From: Collinsella stercoris DSM 13279
Lineage (GTDB): Bacteria > Actinomycetota > Coriobacteriia > Coriobacteriales > Coriobacteriaceae
Direction of reading: 5' to 3'
DNA: 64,000 nucleotides
NCBI RefSeq assembly: GCF_020735465.1
Contig: NZ_CP085935.1
Coordinates: 1,860,001-1,924,000, forward strand
Under the pieces are notes generated by a model that saw nothing but the letters and a program-made list of their open reading frames with translations, made no database searches and was not told the origin of the DNA. Below are positions 27,886 to 35,876 of this stretch, piece by piece. Position 1 is the stretch's first letter; each line of letters opens with the position of its first letter. Made by a program: the position numbers and the translations under genes.

Positions 27886-29388
27886 ATGGGGCAACCGATC
27901 GAGAGGATGAAGATGGCCAACCGACCAGACGAATACTACCGCAGCCTCGTGGCCGAGCTTTCCAAGCTGACCGACGAGACCGAATGGGTCGAATTCAAGG
28001 TCGGCAACGATCAACCCGAGCGCATCGCCAAGTACATCTCGGCGCTCAGCAATTCCGCCGCGCTCTGCGGCAAGCCCACAGCCTATCTCTTCTGGGGCAT
28101 AGACGACTCCACCCACGAAATAGTTGGCGCGCCCTTCTCCTACCGCAGCCTCCGCAAGGGTAACGAGGAGCTGGAGGCGTGGTTGGCGCGAATGGTGAAC
28201 CCCAAACTCAATCTCTCCTTCCACGATGTCGATATGGGAGACGGAACCAACGTGGTCATCCTCGAGGTCCCGGCGGCAACCCACGAGCCGACGAGGTACG
28301 GACCCTCCGCCTATGTGAGAGTCGGCAGCAACGTTAAATCGCTCGCGAATTTCAAGGATCGAGAGGCTCAGCTCTGGCGCACGTTCGACTCGACTCCCAC
28401 CGAGCTTAGGACCGTCGCTGACGGGCTAAGCGAGGAGGAGCTGTTCGGACTCCTCGATTATCCCGGTTACTACCGCTCGCTCGGGTTGCCCATACCGGCC
28501 CACCGCAACTAGGCGCTCGCCGACCTCGCGAAAGAGAAGTTCATCGCGCCCGAGGACGCCGGCACTTGGAGCGTTACAGCGCTGGGCGCGCTCATGATCG
28601 CCTATGACCTCGGCGCGTTCGACGGCCTCGCCCGCAGAGTGATTCGCGTCGTGAAGTACAAGGGAGACATGCGGCTGGAAGACGGGGGCGATAGGGAGGA
28701 AAGCTTTCCCGCAGGCTATGCGATTTCCTATGAGGAGATTGCACGATATATCATGGCCATCACCCCGAGCCAAGAGGTCTTGGACAGCTCCATACGGCGT
28801 CAGCACACTGCATTCCCCGAGATAGCCGTGCGTGAGCTCCTCGCAAATATGATGGTCCATCAGTCCCTCGATCAGCGCGGAACGAACCCGATGGTGGAAG
28901 TGTTCTCGAACCGTATCGAGTTCTCGAATCCGGGCGCTCCTCTTGTCCCAATCGAACGGCTAATCGACACAGTGCCTCTCTCGCGCAACGAGAACATGGC
29001 TGGATTCATGCGCAAATGCGGCGTCTGCGAGGAACGCGGCAGCGGCTATGACAAGATCGTCATGGCAACCTGCGAGAACGAGCTCATCGCCCCGATCGTC
29101 CAAAACCAGATGGATCTGTTCACTAAGGCGGTCCTCTTCGCCAAGATGCCCTTCGACCTCACGAGCAAGGAGGACCGGGTCCGGACCTGCTACATGCAGG
29201 CCTGCCTTGCCTACGTCAACTTCGGCTCAATCACCAACACCGACGTGCGGCGCGTGTTCGGCCTCGAGGCGTCGAAGAGCTCCCAGGCGAGCAAGATTAT
29301 TCGAGACGCCGTGGCCGCAGGCTTAGTCAAGCCTGTCGACCCCAGCACGGCACCGCGCCACATGCGCTACGTCCCATACTGGGCCTAA
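27886..29388 (+). pseudogene. AlbA_2-domain ATP-binding/regulator protein, split by an in-frame amber codon
   Basis: The frame from 27886 (or the ATG at 27913, MANRPDEYY) stays open to 28512, where TAG follows HRN. The same frame continues at once, ALADLAKEKFIAPEDAG, to the TAA at 29388, for about 500 codons in all. Residues 25-140 match the AlbA_2 (divergent AAA-4) DNA-binding domain: EWVEFKVGN and YLFWGIDDSTHEI. The C-terminal half has a GHKL-like ATP-binding region (AVRELLANMMVHQ.., GSGYDKI) and a winged helix at the end. A single C-to-T change from CAG would create this stop. Probably a recent pseudogene; readthrough or reinitiation cannot be excluded. Confidence 0.85.
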
Positions 29389-29412
29389 GGGGCAGCCTAA
29401 CTTTCCGTAACT

Positions 29413-29443
29413 TTCCAAAAGAGGGGAATTATCCCTCTTTTTT
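29413..29443 (+). terminator. Rho-independent terminator after the AlbA_2 gene
   Basis: AGAGGG and CCCTCT form a short stem around GAATTAT, followed by seven T residues. It is on the plus strand, about 30 nt after the stop. Nothing else is seen in 29389-29660. Confidence 0.85.
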
Positions 29444-29712
29444 TGATGGGCGGGGCTTCGAGCTGCGAATACGCATCTCCTCAAGTCGCCCCTAACTTTC
29501 CTTAACTTCCCACCAATCCCATTCCCACGTGTTGCCCCCCGCTGCGCAGTGCTTCGGAACTCCGCAGGTAGAAGCCACGTAAAGAACTCTTGACGCGCGT
29601 TTCTCATCCCGTAGCGCCCTATGTCGGGACCCTTTGATGGTACGATTTCGCGGGACGTGTCATGGTCTGGCCCGTAAGAGGCCGCGCCGAGAAGGACGGA
29701 GGGAGAGTGGGC

Positions 29713-30342
29713 ATGAAAATCGGCGGGAGGATACGCGAGCTGCGCGCGATTCACGGGATGTCCCAGGACGACCTCGCGGCGCGCGTGTACGTGAGCCGCC
29801 AGACGATATCGTCCTGGGAGAACGGCAAGACCTACCCCGACGTCCAGAGTCTGCTTCTGCTCTCCGAGATATTCGGTGCGTCCGTGGATTCTCTCATCAA
29901 AGGAGACGTGAACGCAATGAACGAGACCATCGACCGTGACGCCAAGACCATGAAGCGCCTGACCTACGCGATGTTCGCCTTCCTGCTGCTCATGATAGCC
30001 GCGCTGGCATGGGCCGTCGTGCAGCTCGTCGCTTGGGATTGGCCGCTTCCACAAACGGCGCCCTCCTTCATCCTCGCCTTCGTGCTGTGGGGCATCGCCA
30101 TGTTCGCCGCCTGCTGGATCGAGTGCATCAAGCGCGACCACAACCTCGTGACGTATCTCGAAGTGCTGGATTTCTTGAACGGCGTCGAGCCAAACCGCGA
30201 CACCGAGCGCGGTCGCCACGAACGGTCGATTCCGAGTTGGATGCGCGTCGTGCGCGCCGTCGGCATTGGGGTTCTCGCCGCCGCGGTCGGCTACCTGTGC
30301 GGCCACTACGGCGCCCAGCTCTTGCAGGGGCTCCTCGGCTGA
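29713..30342 (+). CDS. Xre-family HTH protein with three membrane segments
   Basis: This 209-residue protein starts MKIGGRIRELRAIHGMSQDD with the Xre/Cro HTH over residues 3-62 (VYVSRQTISSWENGKTYPDV). Hydrophobic helices follow at about 82-104, 118-138 and 182-202. DNA-binding domains tethered to membrane helices are common in small Firmicute/Actinobacterial regulators; the signal is unknown. The ATG at 29713 is chosen because the HTH starts directly; GGAGGGAGAG lies upstream. It sits within the tRNA-fMet island and is intact. Confidence 0.88.
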   Translation: MKIGGRIRELRAIHGMSQDDLAARVYVSRQTISSWENGKTYPDVQSLLLLSEIFGASVDSLIKGDVNAMNETIDRDAKTMKRLTYAMFAFLLLMIAALAWAVVQLVAWDWPLPQTAPSFILAFVLWGIAMFAACWIECIKRDHNLVTYLEVLDFLNGVEPNRDTERGRHERSIPSWMRVVRAVGIGVLAAAVGYLCGHYGAQLLQGLLG

Positions 30343-30414
30343 GGACAGCCCCTCAAGGATGCGCGATGCTGGGCGAAGTTCAAACGACTCCCTCCGCCTT
30401 GCCAGCGCATTTGA

Positions 30415-30546
30415 GCATACAATACGGCGTTCCACAAAAAGGACCGCACGGTCTACGAGCGCAACCTCGCTAACCTCATAGCCCATACCAAGAAGGGCGA
30501 GCTCTATGGCGAATGGAACGACTATGGCAGATTGTTCGACTATTAG
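30415..30546 (+). pseudogene. C-terminal remnant of an unidentified protein
   Basis: A 43-residue frame without a start reads AYNTAFHKKDRTVYERNL.. and ends ..EWNDYGRLFDY at TAG 30544-30546. It is clearly protein-like but lacks its N-terminus. It is probably debris of the island, next to the tRNA scar at about 30575. Confidence 0.5.
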
Positions 30547-30574
30547 TTTGACAAAGCGGTTGGTTTTGGATGCA

Positions 30575-30960
30575 GGGAGGGCTTGATTTGAACCAATACC
30601 CTCCGGTGCATGAGCCCGTTTACAATGGCGTTCATCAGCAACCGCTCCTCGCACTCCCTTGTTTCCGCAGGTACATTTGGCCTGATCTCACCCAATTCTT
30701 CCTTGTAAATTCTTCGCGGCGATGATTCGAGGCGGATTCTTCGCGAAGAATCCGCCTCCAGTGTCGCTGCGAAATAGGTGCGAAATTACTGCGAAATAGG
30801 TGCGAACTCCATCTTAAAGAGTAGTACTGTCCCGGGTCGTTAACGGCCGAACCATGCCACTCAAGCGGACCAACAGGGCCCGAAATCCCCTTAAGAACAT
30901 TGCCGGCGGTGCGACGCGTGCGCCCAATGTGGTCGGCAAGCTCTCTAGCAGTCACAAATG
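30575..30960 (-). repeat. Diverged island repeat R1 (tRNA-like scar plus regulator tail)
   Basis: About 385 bp align with 31785-32160 at an estimated three quarters identity by eye. R1 starts with a worn tRNA-fMet 3' sequence (GGTTCAAATCAAGCCCTCC on the minus strand). It then carries, on the minus strand, the tail of a winged-helix regulator (DHIGRTRRTAGNVLKGISGP .. NDPGQYYSL). In R1 the regulator stop is lost. It looks like the distal end of an AlbA_2-type element. Confidence 0.75.
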
Positions 30961-30969
30961 CCTTGAGTA

Positions 30970-31715
30970 ATCAGAACCACCCCTAAAAGGGGTGTTTGCT
31001 CTTAGGGTGTAACCCTCGGGTCGCTGGCCCGCGCCTAAAGACGCCGGCCTTCACGGTGTTCAGGCCGCATTGCGTTTTGACCCGTGGCGGGCCGGTCGAA
31101 CCGGCGTCAGCGCTTCGGCCGGCTCCCGCGCGAGAACGGGTCCTCGTACTCCTTCACGCTCAGCCGGTCCAGCGCGATGTCCGCCTTCTCCTGCTCCCGT
31201 ATGTACTTGGCTATCGTCGCCTCGTTCAGGCCGACGGTCGACACGTAGTAGCCGGCCGACCAGAACTTCCGGTTGCCGAACTTGTACTTCATGTTCGCGT
31301 GCCGGTCGAAGATCATCAGCGAGCTCTTGCCCTTCAGGTAGCCCATCACGCTCGCCACGCTGTACTTCGGCGGTATCGCGAGCAGCATGTGGACGTGGTC
31401 GGGCATGAGGTGCCCCTCGGTTATCTCTATCCCCTTGTACCGGCAGAGCTTCCTGAAGATCTCCCCGAGGTCGGACCTGATTTGGTTGTAGATCACTTTC
31501 CTTCTATACTTCGGCGTGAACACGATGTGGTACTTGCACATCCACTTCGTGTGCGACAGGCTGTAGGCCTTCTCGGCCATACGCCCCGCCACCCTTCCAT
31601 CTCGGAATCCCTGCGGCCTGAACAATCGCAAGTGTCCGGTGGGAGGGTGGTTTTGTAAAGCCGGTTAACTCCACCCGCCTAGCAGGTGGGTTTAGATGCG
31701 GCGCTGCGCGCCGCA
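30970..31715 (-). mobile_element. IS200/IS605-family element
   Basis: A single Y1 transposase gene is bracketed by small hairpins: CACCCC/GGGGTG at about 30975-30991 and a CCACCTGC/GCGGGTGG stem at about 31668-31688. There are no inverted terminal repeats, as expected for the family. It sits between the repeats R1 and R2 and has no tnpB companion. Exact ends are uncertain to about 20 bp. Confidence 0.8.
31107..31580 (-). CDS. tnpA: IS200/IS605-type Y1 transposase TnpA
   Basis: This 157-residue HUH nuclease moves the element as single-stranded DNA. It starts MAEKAYSLSHTKWMCKYHIVF. The metal-binding motif HVHM lies in LMPDHVHMLLAIPPKY, and the nucleophile is probably the Tyr in TIAKYIREQEK. 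The length is normal for the family and the frame is intact. The C-terminus EDPFSRGSRPKR is slightly extended. Confidence 0.94.
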   Translation of the reverse strand: MAEKAYSLSHTKWMCKYHIVFTPKYRRKVIYNQIRSDLGEIFRKLCRYKGIEITEGHLMPDHVHMLLAIPPKYSVASVMGYLKGKSSLMIFDRHANMKYKFGNRKFWSAGYYVSTVGLNEATIAKYIREQEKADIALDRLSVKEYEDPFSRGSRPKR

Positions 31716-31734
31716 CAGGCTAAAGCCTTACGAA

Positions 31735-32160
31735 AAACTCGGGAGCCATTCGGCTCCCGAGCTGCAAGTTCTTGGTCGCGGGGGTAGGATTTGGACCTAC
31801 GACCTCCGGGTTATGAGCCCGTTTACAATGCCGTTCATCAGCGACAGCTCTTCGCATCCCCTTGTTTCCGCAGGTATATTTGACATGATTCCACTCAATT
31901 CTTTCCTCGCAAGTTCTTCGCGGAGATGATTCGAGGCTGATTCCACGCGGATTCTTCGCGAGGAATCAGCCTCAGGCTCTACTGCGACAAAGGTGCGACA
32001 CTACTGCAAAATGGGCGCAAAATAGGTGCGAACTCTATCGCAGAGAGCAGTACTGCCCCGGATCGTTGACGACAGAGCCGTGCCACTCGAGCGGATCGGA
32101 AGGACCCGAAATCCCCTTGAGAACGTTCCCGGCCGTGCGGCGCGTGCGCTCAACCTCAAT
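31735..32160 (-). repeat. tRNA-fMet 3' copy with terminator (att scar 2) and island repeat R2
   Basis: On the minus strand, GGGCTCATAACCCGGAGG leads through GGTCCAAATCCTACCCC and CGCGACCA to a terminator stem (GCTCGGGAGCC..). This is nearly identical to the intact tRNA-fMet 3' half and its terminator. The adjoining 31785-32160 is the second copy (R2) of the island repeat and retains the regulator tail with an in-frame stop after YCSLR. R2 ends exactly at the 41-bp palindrome. Confidence 0.8.
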
Positions 32161-32189
32161 TTAGGGACTGTCCCTAAATTGAGGTTGAG
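32149..32189. repeat. 41-bp perfect palindrome
   Basis: Two 20-nt arms (left arm CTCAACCTCAATTTAGGGAC) flank a single T with no mismatch. It begins exactly where repeat R2 stops. The TTTAGGGAC/GTCCCTAAA core is like hairpins found next to Y1/REP-associated transposases (from memory). It is downstream of the lipoprotein gene on the minus strand but lacks a T-run. Confidence 0.9.
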
Positions 32190-32268
32190 TCCGTGGCCAA
32201 AAACACGGAGGCGCCAGGGAACCCCCGACGACCCCGCAGGAACAGATTGTGCAAACTGCCTGGTAGGC

Positions 32269-32910
32269 CTACTCGGCAGCTACCTTGTACACGAACGGAG
32301 ACGCCTCCCCCTCGGAGTTCGGCAGATTGACGACGACCTCATATTCGCCGCCCAAATCCTCGATATCAACTGGGATGTCCACGTAGCACAGGTACGACGA
32401 GCTCTCACCAACCTCCATCAAGTCGTTCACCGTATCCATGCTGACCCATCCGCCCTTCACGCTCTTAGCACCGAGCTTAAAGGTGTCTAAGTCGGCGGAA
32501 AACTCTTCGCCGTTGCACTTGATCGTGAACAGGTCATCCCCAACCTCAACATAATACCTATCGAGATTGCCGGCGGTGAACGTCAGGTGGATCAGGGTAT
32601 GACCCTTCGCAGCAACATAGGGATTTTTCTTGTCCTCCTCGGGGTCATATTCCCGCGGCATAAAGTACCCCTCTACCGCAAGCCCATCGGAACCGGGGCC
32701 AAAGGTTGCCGCGCCGCTATTCTCCACCGCGATGGTGGGTTGCACGGCGTCGAGCGTGAAGCTCATGACATCACTCTCGACCGTATCGCCAATGGCGTAC
32801 GTTGGCTCCTGCTGCGAGGAGCAACCCGCAAGGAACAGTGTCCCCAGCAGAAACATCGAAAGAATCAATGAGAGGATCTTTTTTTCATGAGTCGTTTCTC
32901 CTTCTTGCAA
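32269..32910 (-). CDS. Putative lipoprotein; natural start out of frame at an A7 tract
   Basis: The frame encodes a lipoprotein signal (KKILSLILSMFLLGTLFLAGC, shown here in part as the LFLAGC lipobox) and a beta-rich exported domain of about 185 residues resembling DUF4352-like proteins. The open frame begins at a TTG at 32910. The ATG with a good GAAGGAG ribosome site (about 32890) is one base out of frame: ATG is followed by seven A, and eight would give MKKKILSL. Either translation uses the TTG, or the gene is off through a one-base loss, or the base count is wrong. Confidence 0.7.
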   Translation of the reverse strand: MQEGETTHEKKILSLILSMFLLGTLFLAGCSSQQEPTYAIGDTVESDVMSFTLDAVQPTIAVENSGAATFGPGSDGLAVEGYFMPREYDPEEDKKNPYVAAKGHTLIHLTFTAGNLDRYYVEVGDDLFTIKCNGEEFSADLDTFKLGAKSVKGGWVSMDTVNDLMEVGESSSYLCYVDIPVDIEDLGGEYEVVVNLPNSEGEASPFVYKVAAE

Positions 32911-33097
32911 TCGACCTCTGCTGCGGTCTCTCTTGGGTGAGAGATGCCACCGCAGCCATCAACAAGACAACTTGATTATCGCAGAATACGACCCTCGATT
33001 TATTGCGCAACAAATCGAGCCGAGCCAGCTCGGCATACGTTTGAGCGCCATCTGCCAAACGCCTGCAGGCAAACCGAGAACGCGTGGCCAACAACCC

Positions 33098-33388
33098 CTA
33101 CAGCCCCCGACCGCGCCGAAGCCTGAAGCAGGTGATCACAACGTCGACCACGGCAGCCAGCGCAGCACATCCGAGCAGCACCGACATGGGATTTGCCTCC
33201 AGCGCCGCACCGAGATCGCCCCTCAAAAACGCCAGCGGACCCGTTCTCATGCCGCAAGCAAGGCATCGCGCCCCGGCGTCACACACGAAATGCGCGAGGG
33301 GCGTGAAGCAGTACCCGCCAACGATGCCGGCGATTCCATATGCCACCAAACGGGCTTCGAAGAAATCTCCGTCGACCTGGCTATTCAT
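33098..33388 (-). CDS. DUF2752-family membrane protein
   Basis: This 96-residue protein has three hydrophobic segments and the DUF2752 signature region FVCDAGARCLACGMRTGPLAF followed by LEANPMSVLLGC. The family is of unknown function. Its start overlaps the stop of the upstream zinc-ribbon gene by 8 nt, so the two are coupled. Confidence 0.8.
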   Translation of the reverse strand: MNSQVDGDFFEARLVAYGIAGIVGGYCFTPLAHFVCDAGARCLACGMRTGPLAFLRGDLGAALEANPMSVLLGCAALAAVVDVVITCFRLRRGRGL

Positions 33389-33890
33389 CGATTTTCAGGG
33401 AGGCGTTCATCATCTTCGCCGCGCCGACCAACTGGAGAATGGGCTCCCAAAGGAACAGAGGGCCAAGGCACAGCGCCATGACGTTCATGTACAGGACCAT
33501 GCCGACCGTCCCAATGAACGCGAAGACCAGCGCGACGGCGGAAATGCCGAGGAGCACCTTTCTGCCGGCGCTTTTCGCCGTGGTGAGACCGGCTGCGAAC
33601 ACCGCCGTGTTGGCGAAAATGCAGATTCCCGCTTCCAGCTCCCACACGGGAACCTCGCGCCCACTCGACTCAACGCCGGCATTCATGGCGTTCATGTAAC
33701 CGATCCCCAGTATCACGATGAACGCGATGCTTCCGATGAGACCCATGATGGCGCCGGAGCGATACGGGTTCCTCACGGCAGCGGGCGCCGCATCCGAACT
33801 CGGCGACTTGAGCGGATATGAGCAGTTTGGACAAACATCCGCCTTATCCGACACCTCATGATTGCACTCGGGACACGTGATCAAAGCCAT
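33381..33890 (-). CDS. Zinc-ribbon membrane protein
   Basis: This 169-residue protein starts MALITCPECNHEVSDKADVC with a four-cysteine zinc ribbon (CPEC..CPNC) and has four hydrophobic helices (about 48-70, 88-108, 112-135, 138-158). Function unknown. An unusual feature is the run of 11 G residues 6-16 nt before the ATG, which takes the place of the ribosome-binding site. It is coupled to the DUF2752 gene. Confidence 0.82.
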   Translation of the reverse strand: MALITCPECNHEVSDKADVCPNCSYPLKSPSSDAAPAAVRNPYRSGAIMGLIGSIAFIVILGIGYMNAMNAGVESSGREVPVWELEAGICIFANTAVFAAGLTTAKSAGRKVLLGISAVALVFAFIGTVGMVLYMNVMALCLGPLFLWEPILQLVGAAKMMNASLKIDE

Positions 33891-33895
33891 GAAGA

Positions 33896-33906
33896 CCCCC
33901 CCCCCC
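33896..33906 (-). promoter_or_regulatory. G11 homopolymer as ribosome-binding site
   Basis: Eleven C on the plus strand (G11 on the coding strand) lie five bases upstream of the zinc-ribbon ATG. Length change here would alter ribosome binding or spacing. A second tract, C9, lies at about 34022-34030. Confidence 0.6.
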
Positions 33907-34124
33907 GTTTTTGAGCCGCGTCGGGCAAGCCGACCGACTGCCTATTGATACGCTGCCAATTCTATATCATCCTGCTCCGCAAATGTCAGGAGCAGCCCTA
34001 GACTCTTCACGGCAAAGTTAACCCCCCCCCTCGAAACGGCAAAATCCCACCAACGTGCACCGTTGAGCGGGATTTGAACCATCGACCCGCGAGCCGAAAG
34101 GACGACGAAACGTCATCGAGACTT

Positions 34125-34215
34125 CGAATGCGACAGTGTCGTTTTCCTGCCGCGACAGCGTCGTCTTGCCGTCGCGACATTGTCGCTTGCGCGAGCATGT
34201 CGCATCGTGTCCATT
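34125..34215. repeat. Degenerate palindromic repeats upstream of tRNA-fMet terminator
   Basis: Three to four imperfect copies of a GCGACA(n)TGTCG dyad, spaced by 'TTTCCTGCC' or 'TTGCCGTC' words, fill this stretch. 33907-34260 contains no credible gene. Confidence 0.6.
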
Positions 34216-34261
34216 CGCGAACACAGTCGGAAAGCAGTCGGCTCATAGTCGAAAAGCAATA

Positions 34262-34292
34262 AAAAAGCTCGCCGGCATAGCCGACGAGCTGC
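34262..34292 (-). terminator. Terminator of tRNA-fMet
   Basis: On the minus strand AGCTCG..CGAGCT pairs over TCGGCTATGCCGGC and is followed by TTTTTTATT. The same hairpin, worn, accompanies the tRNA scars at about 27470 and 31740. Confidence 0.85.
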
Positions 34293-34299
34293 AAGTTCT

Positions 34300-34376
34300 T
34301 GGTCGCGGGGGCAGGATTTGAACCTACGACCTCCGGGTTATGAGCCCGGCGAGCTACCAGACTGCTCCACCCCGCA
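34300..34376 (-). tRNA. Initiator tRNA-fMet (anticodon CAT)
   Basis: The minus strand gives a 77-nt tRNA with encoded CCA. The loop CTCATAA sits on an anticodon stem with three consecutive G-C pairs (GGG/CCC), the hallmark of initiator tRNA. Position 1 (T) cannot form a Watson-Crick pair with position 72 (G), another initiator trait. Degraded copies of its 3' half recur at about 27.5, 30.6 and 31.8 kb, and an inverted one at 34.5 kb, so it is a hotspot for integration. Confidence 0.93.
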
Positions 34377-34480
34377 ATGTCTGGACGCACCGTGTGCGCA
34401 AGGAGTTATATTACGCAGGAGCCCGCCTTCCTGCAAGAGTATGCCCATGCTTCTCCACAATTCCAACACGCAACCCATAC

Positions 34481-34532
34481 CGCCGGGCTCATAACCCGGA
34501 GGTCGTAGGTTCAAATCCTGCCCCCGCGACCA
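34481..34532 (+). repeat. Inverted tRNA-fMet 3' fragment
   Basis: Fifty-two bases identical to the last 52 nt of tRNA-fMet lie on the plus strand, about 105 bp from the intact gene and inverted to it. The 5' third of the tRNA is missing. A terminator (AGCTCGGAGG/CCTCCGAGCT then TTTTTT, 34538-34568) follows. The fragment contains the att core of the large element. Confidence 0.9.
34495..34514. other. attL core of the integrated element
   Basis: CCCGGAGGTCGTAGGTTCAA is repeated exactly and in direct orientation at 55209-55228. It comprises the anticodon-stem/variable/T-arm part of tRNA-fMet, a common core for tyrosine recombinases. The integrase gene lies 90 bp inside. Confidence 0.85.
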
Positions 34533-34604
34533 AAAGCCCAGCTCGGAGGCCTTTTCCTCCGAGCTTTTTTCTTTAGAAAACACCAAAATGGTCTTTGAAA
34601 TGGT

Positions 34605-35864
34605 CTAACTCGCCGGACGCCCCGACGGCGCCTGCGCGGGCTCGGGGCGCACCATCCCCGCGAGCACGGACAGGTCGATGTCCGCCGTGTAATACTGTCT
34701 GTTGACCTCGACCGAGTGGCCGAAGTACGCCGAGCGCACCTCGGCCGGCACCCCGCGGTCGCGCCACTCGCTGTTGAGCGTGGCCCTCCATACATGGGAC
34801 GCCACGTTGCGGAGCAGCGGGATCCCGAGGTCGTCCGCCAGCTCGTCGTACAGGGCGCGCACCGCCTTCTGCGCGTTCGAGCTGTCCCACATCGCGCCGG
34901 GGGCAGCGGGGGCGCCGAACACGTAGGGGTCGCCGTCGGCGGGGAGCCTGCGGACGCGCTCCCTGATGCGCTCGGCGACGCGCTCGTCGTCCACGAAGCA
35001 CATGCGCCCCCGGCGCGTCTTCGAGGCCTCGTCGGTGATCTCGAGCAGGAGCATCCCGTTTGCCTCCGCGACGCACGAGCGCGTCAGCCTCCTGATCTCG
35101 ACGATGCGGAGTCCGCATGTCGCCTGGGTGAGGGTCGCGTCGATGACCAGGAGGCGCTTCGCCGTCCGCTCTTCGGCGGTGTAGCGCCCGCGGGCGCCCC
35201 TGGGCATCGTCGGGTCGATCGAAAGCAGATGGTCGACGACCCTGAGCCGCTGGTCGCGGGTGAGCGCCTGGCCGCCCTTGGGCTTGCTGCCCTTTCGCTG
35301 GTCCCCCGTGTAGTCGGGATTGAGCCCGATGGCCTCGTTGACGGAGATGACATGGTCGGACTTCAGCTCGGCGACGACGTACTTTCTGACGACCTTCTGA
35401 ACCTGCTTCGCCGTCGCGGTGCCGTGCCCGCGCTCTATGCTGAGGAGGGCCTCCTCGAGGGCGTCGGAGGTGGCGGCGTCGGCGATCGGGTAGCGCCGCG
35501 CCGCCTCGGCGTACAGCCGCAGGAGCTCGACGTACTTCTTCCTGGTCCGTGGCCTGAGCTTCGAGTCGGGCTTCGCCTCGATGGCGGGGATTGTCTCCTT
35601 CAGGACGTAGTCCCGCATGCCGTCGCTGCTTCGCCACAGGCTCGTGCGCGGCCGGCCGTGCGTTGCCAGGAACTCCTCGGTCTTCGCATGGGCCCGCCGC
35701 CTGAGCTCCGCCTGCGAGCAGTTGCCTTGAACCGTGAGTTTGGCGGGCCTCTCGCCGTTGAGCGGCCGGACCCGCCATTGAAGGACGTAGCCGCCCTGCG
35801 GCCTTTGCCGGCACGAGCACGAGTCGATCGTGCTCTGCCCCGGCTCGAGCGCCATGCTTCTCAT
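34605..35864 (-). CDS. int: Tyrosine-type site-specific recombinase (integrase)
   Basis: This 419-residue integrase has an N-terminal arm-binding/SAM-like core (about 50-190) and a C-terminal catalytic domain. The catalytic set is visible: Arg in ATCGLRIVEIRRL, His-x-x-Arg in SHVWRATLNSEW, and the nucleophile in YFGHSVEVNRQYYT, where the second Tyr of the pair is the more usual choice. It reads towards attL, 90 bp away, and its stop codon lies within a subterminal repeat shared with the right end. The ATG at 35864 has GGAGGGG upstream. It catalyses integration at, and with help excision from, the tRNA-fMet-derived core. Confidence 0.94.
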   Translation of the reverse strand: MRSMALEPGQSTIDSCSCRQRPQGGYVLQWRVRPLNGERPAKLTVQGNCSQAELRRRAHAKTEEFLATHGRPRTSLWRSSDGMRDYVLKETIPAIEAKPDSKLRPRTRKKYVELLRLYAEAARRYPIADAATSDALEEALLSIERGHGTATAKQVQKVVRKYVVAELKSDHVISVNEAIGLNPDYTGDQRKGSKPKGGQALTRDQRLRVVDHLLSIDPTMPRGARGRYTAEERTAKRLLVIDATLTQATCGLRIVEIRRLTRSCVAEANGMLLLEITDEASKTRRGRMCFVDDERVAERIRERVRRLPADGDPYVFGAPAAPGAMWDSSNAQKAVRALYDELADDLGIPLLRNVASHVWRATLNSEWRDRGVPAEVRSAYFGHSVEVNRQYYTADIDLSVLAGMVRPEPAQAPSGRPAS

Positions 35865-35876
35865 CGGGAACCCCTC

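Noticed and set aside
34044-34095. Further tRNA-like fragment (GGTTCAAATCCCGC on the minus strand)
   Set aside because: It has a T-loop-like TTCAAAT but the flanking stem does not pair and the rest of a tRNA is missing; too weak to call another scar.
27302-34480. Functional integrase for the older island
   Set aside because: No recombinase frame or motif was found between the scars; only an IS200 transposase is present, so the island is probably immobile.
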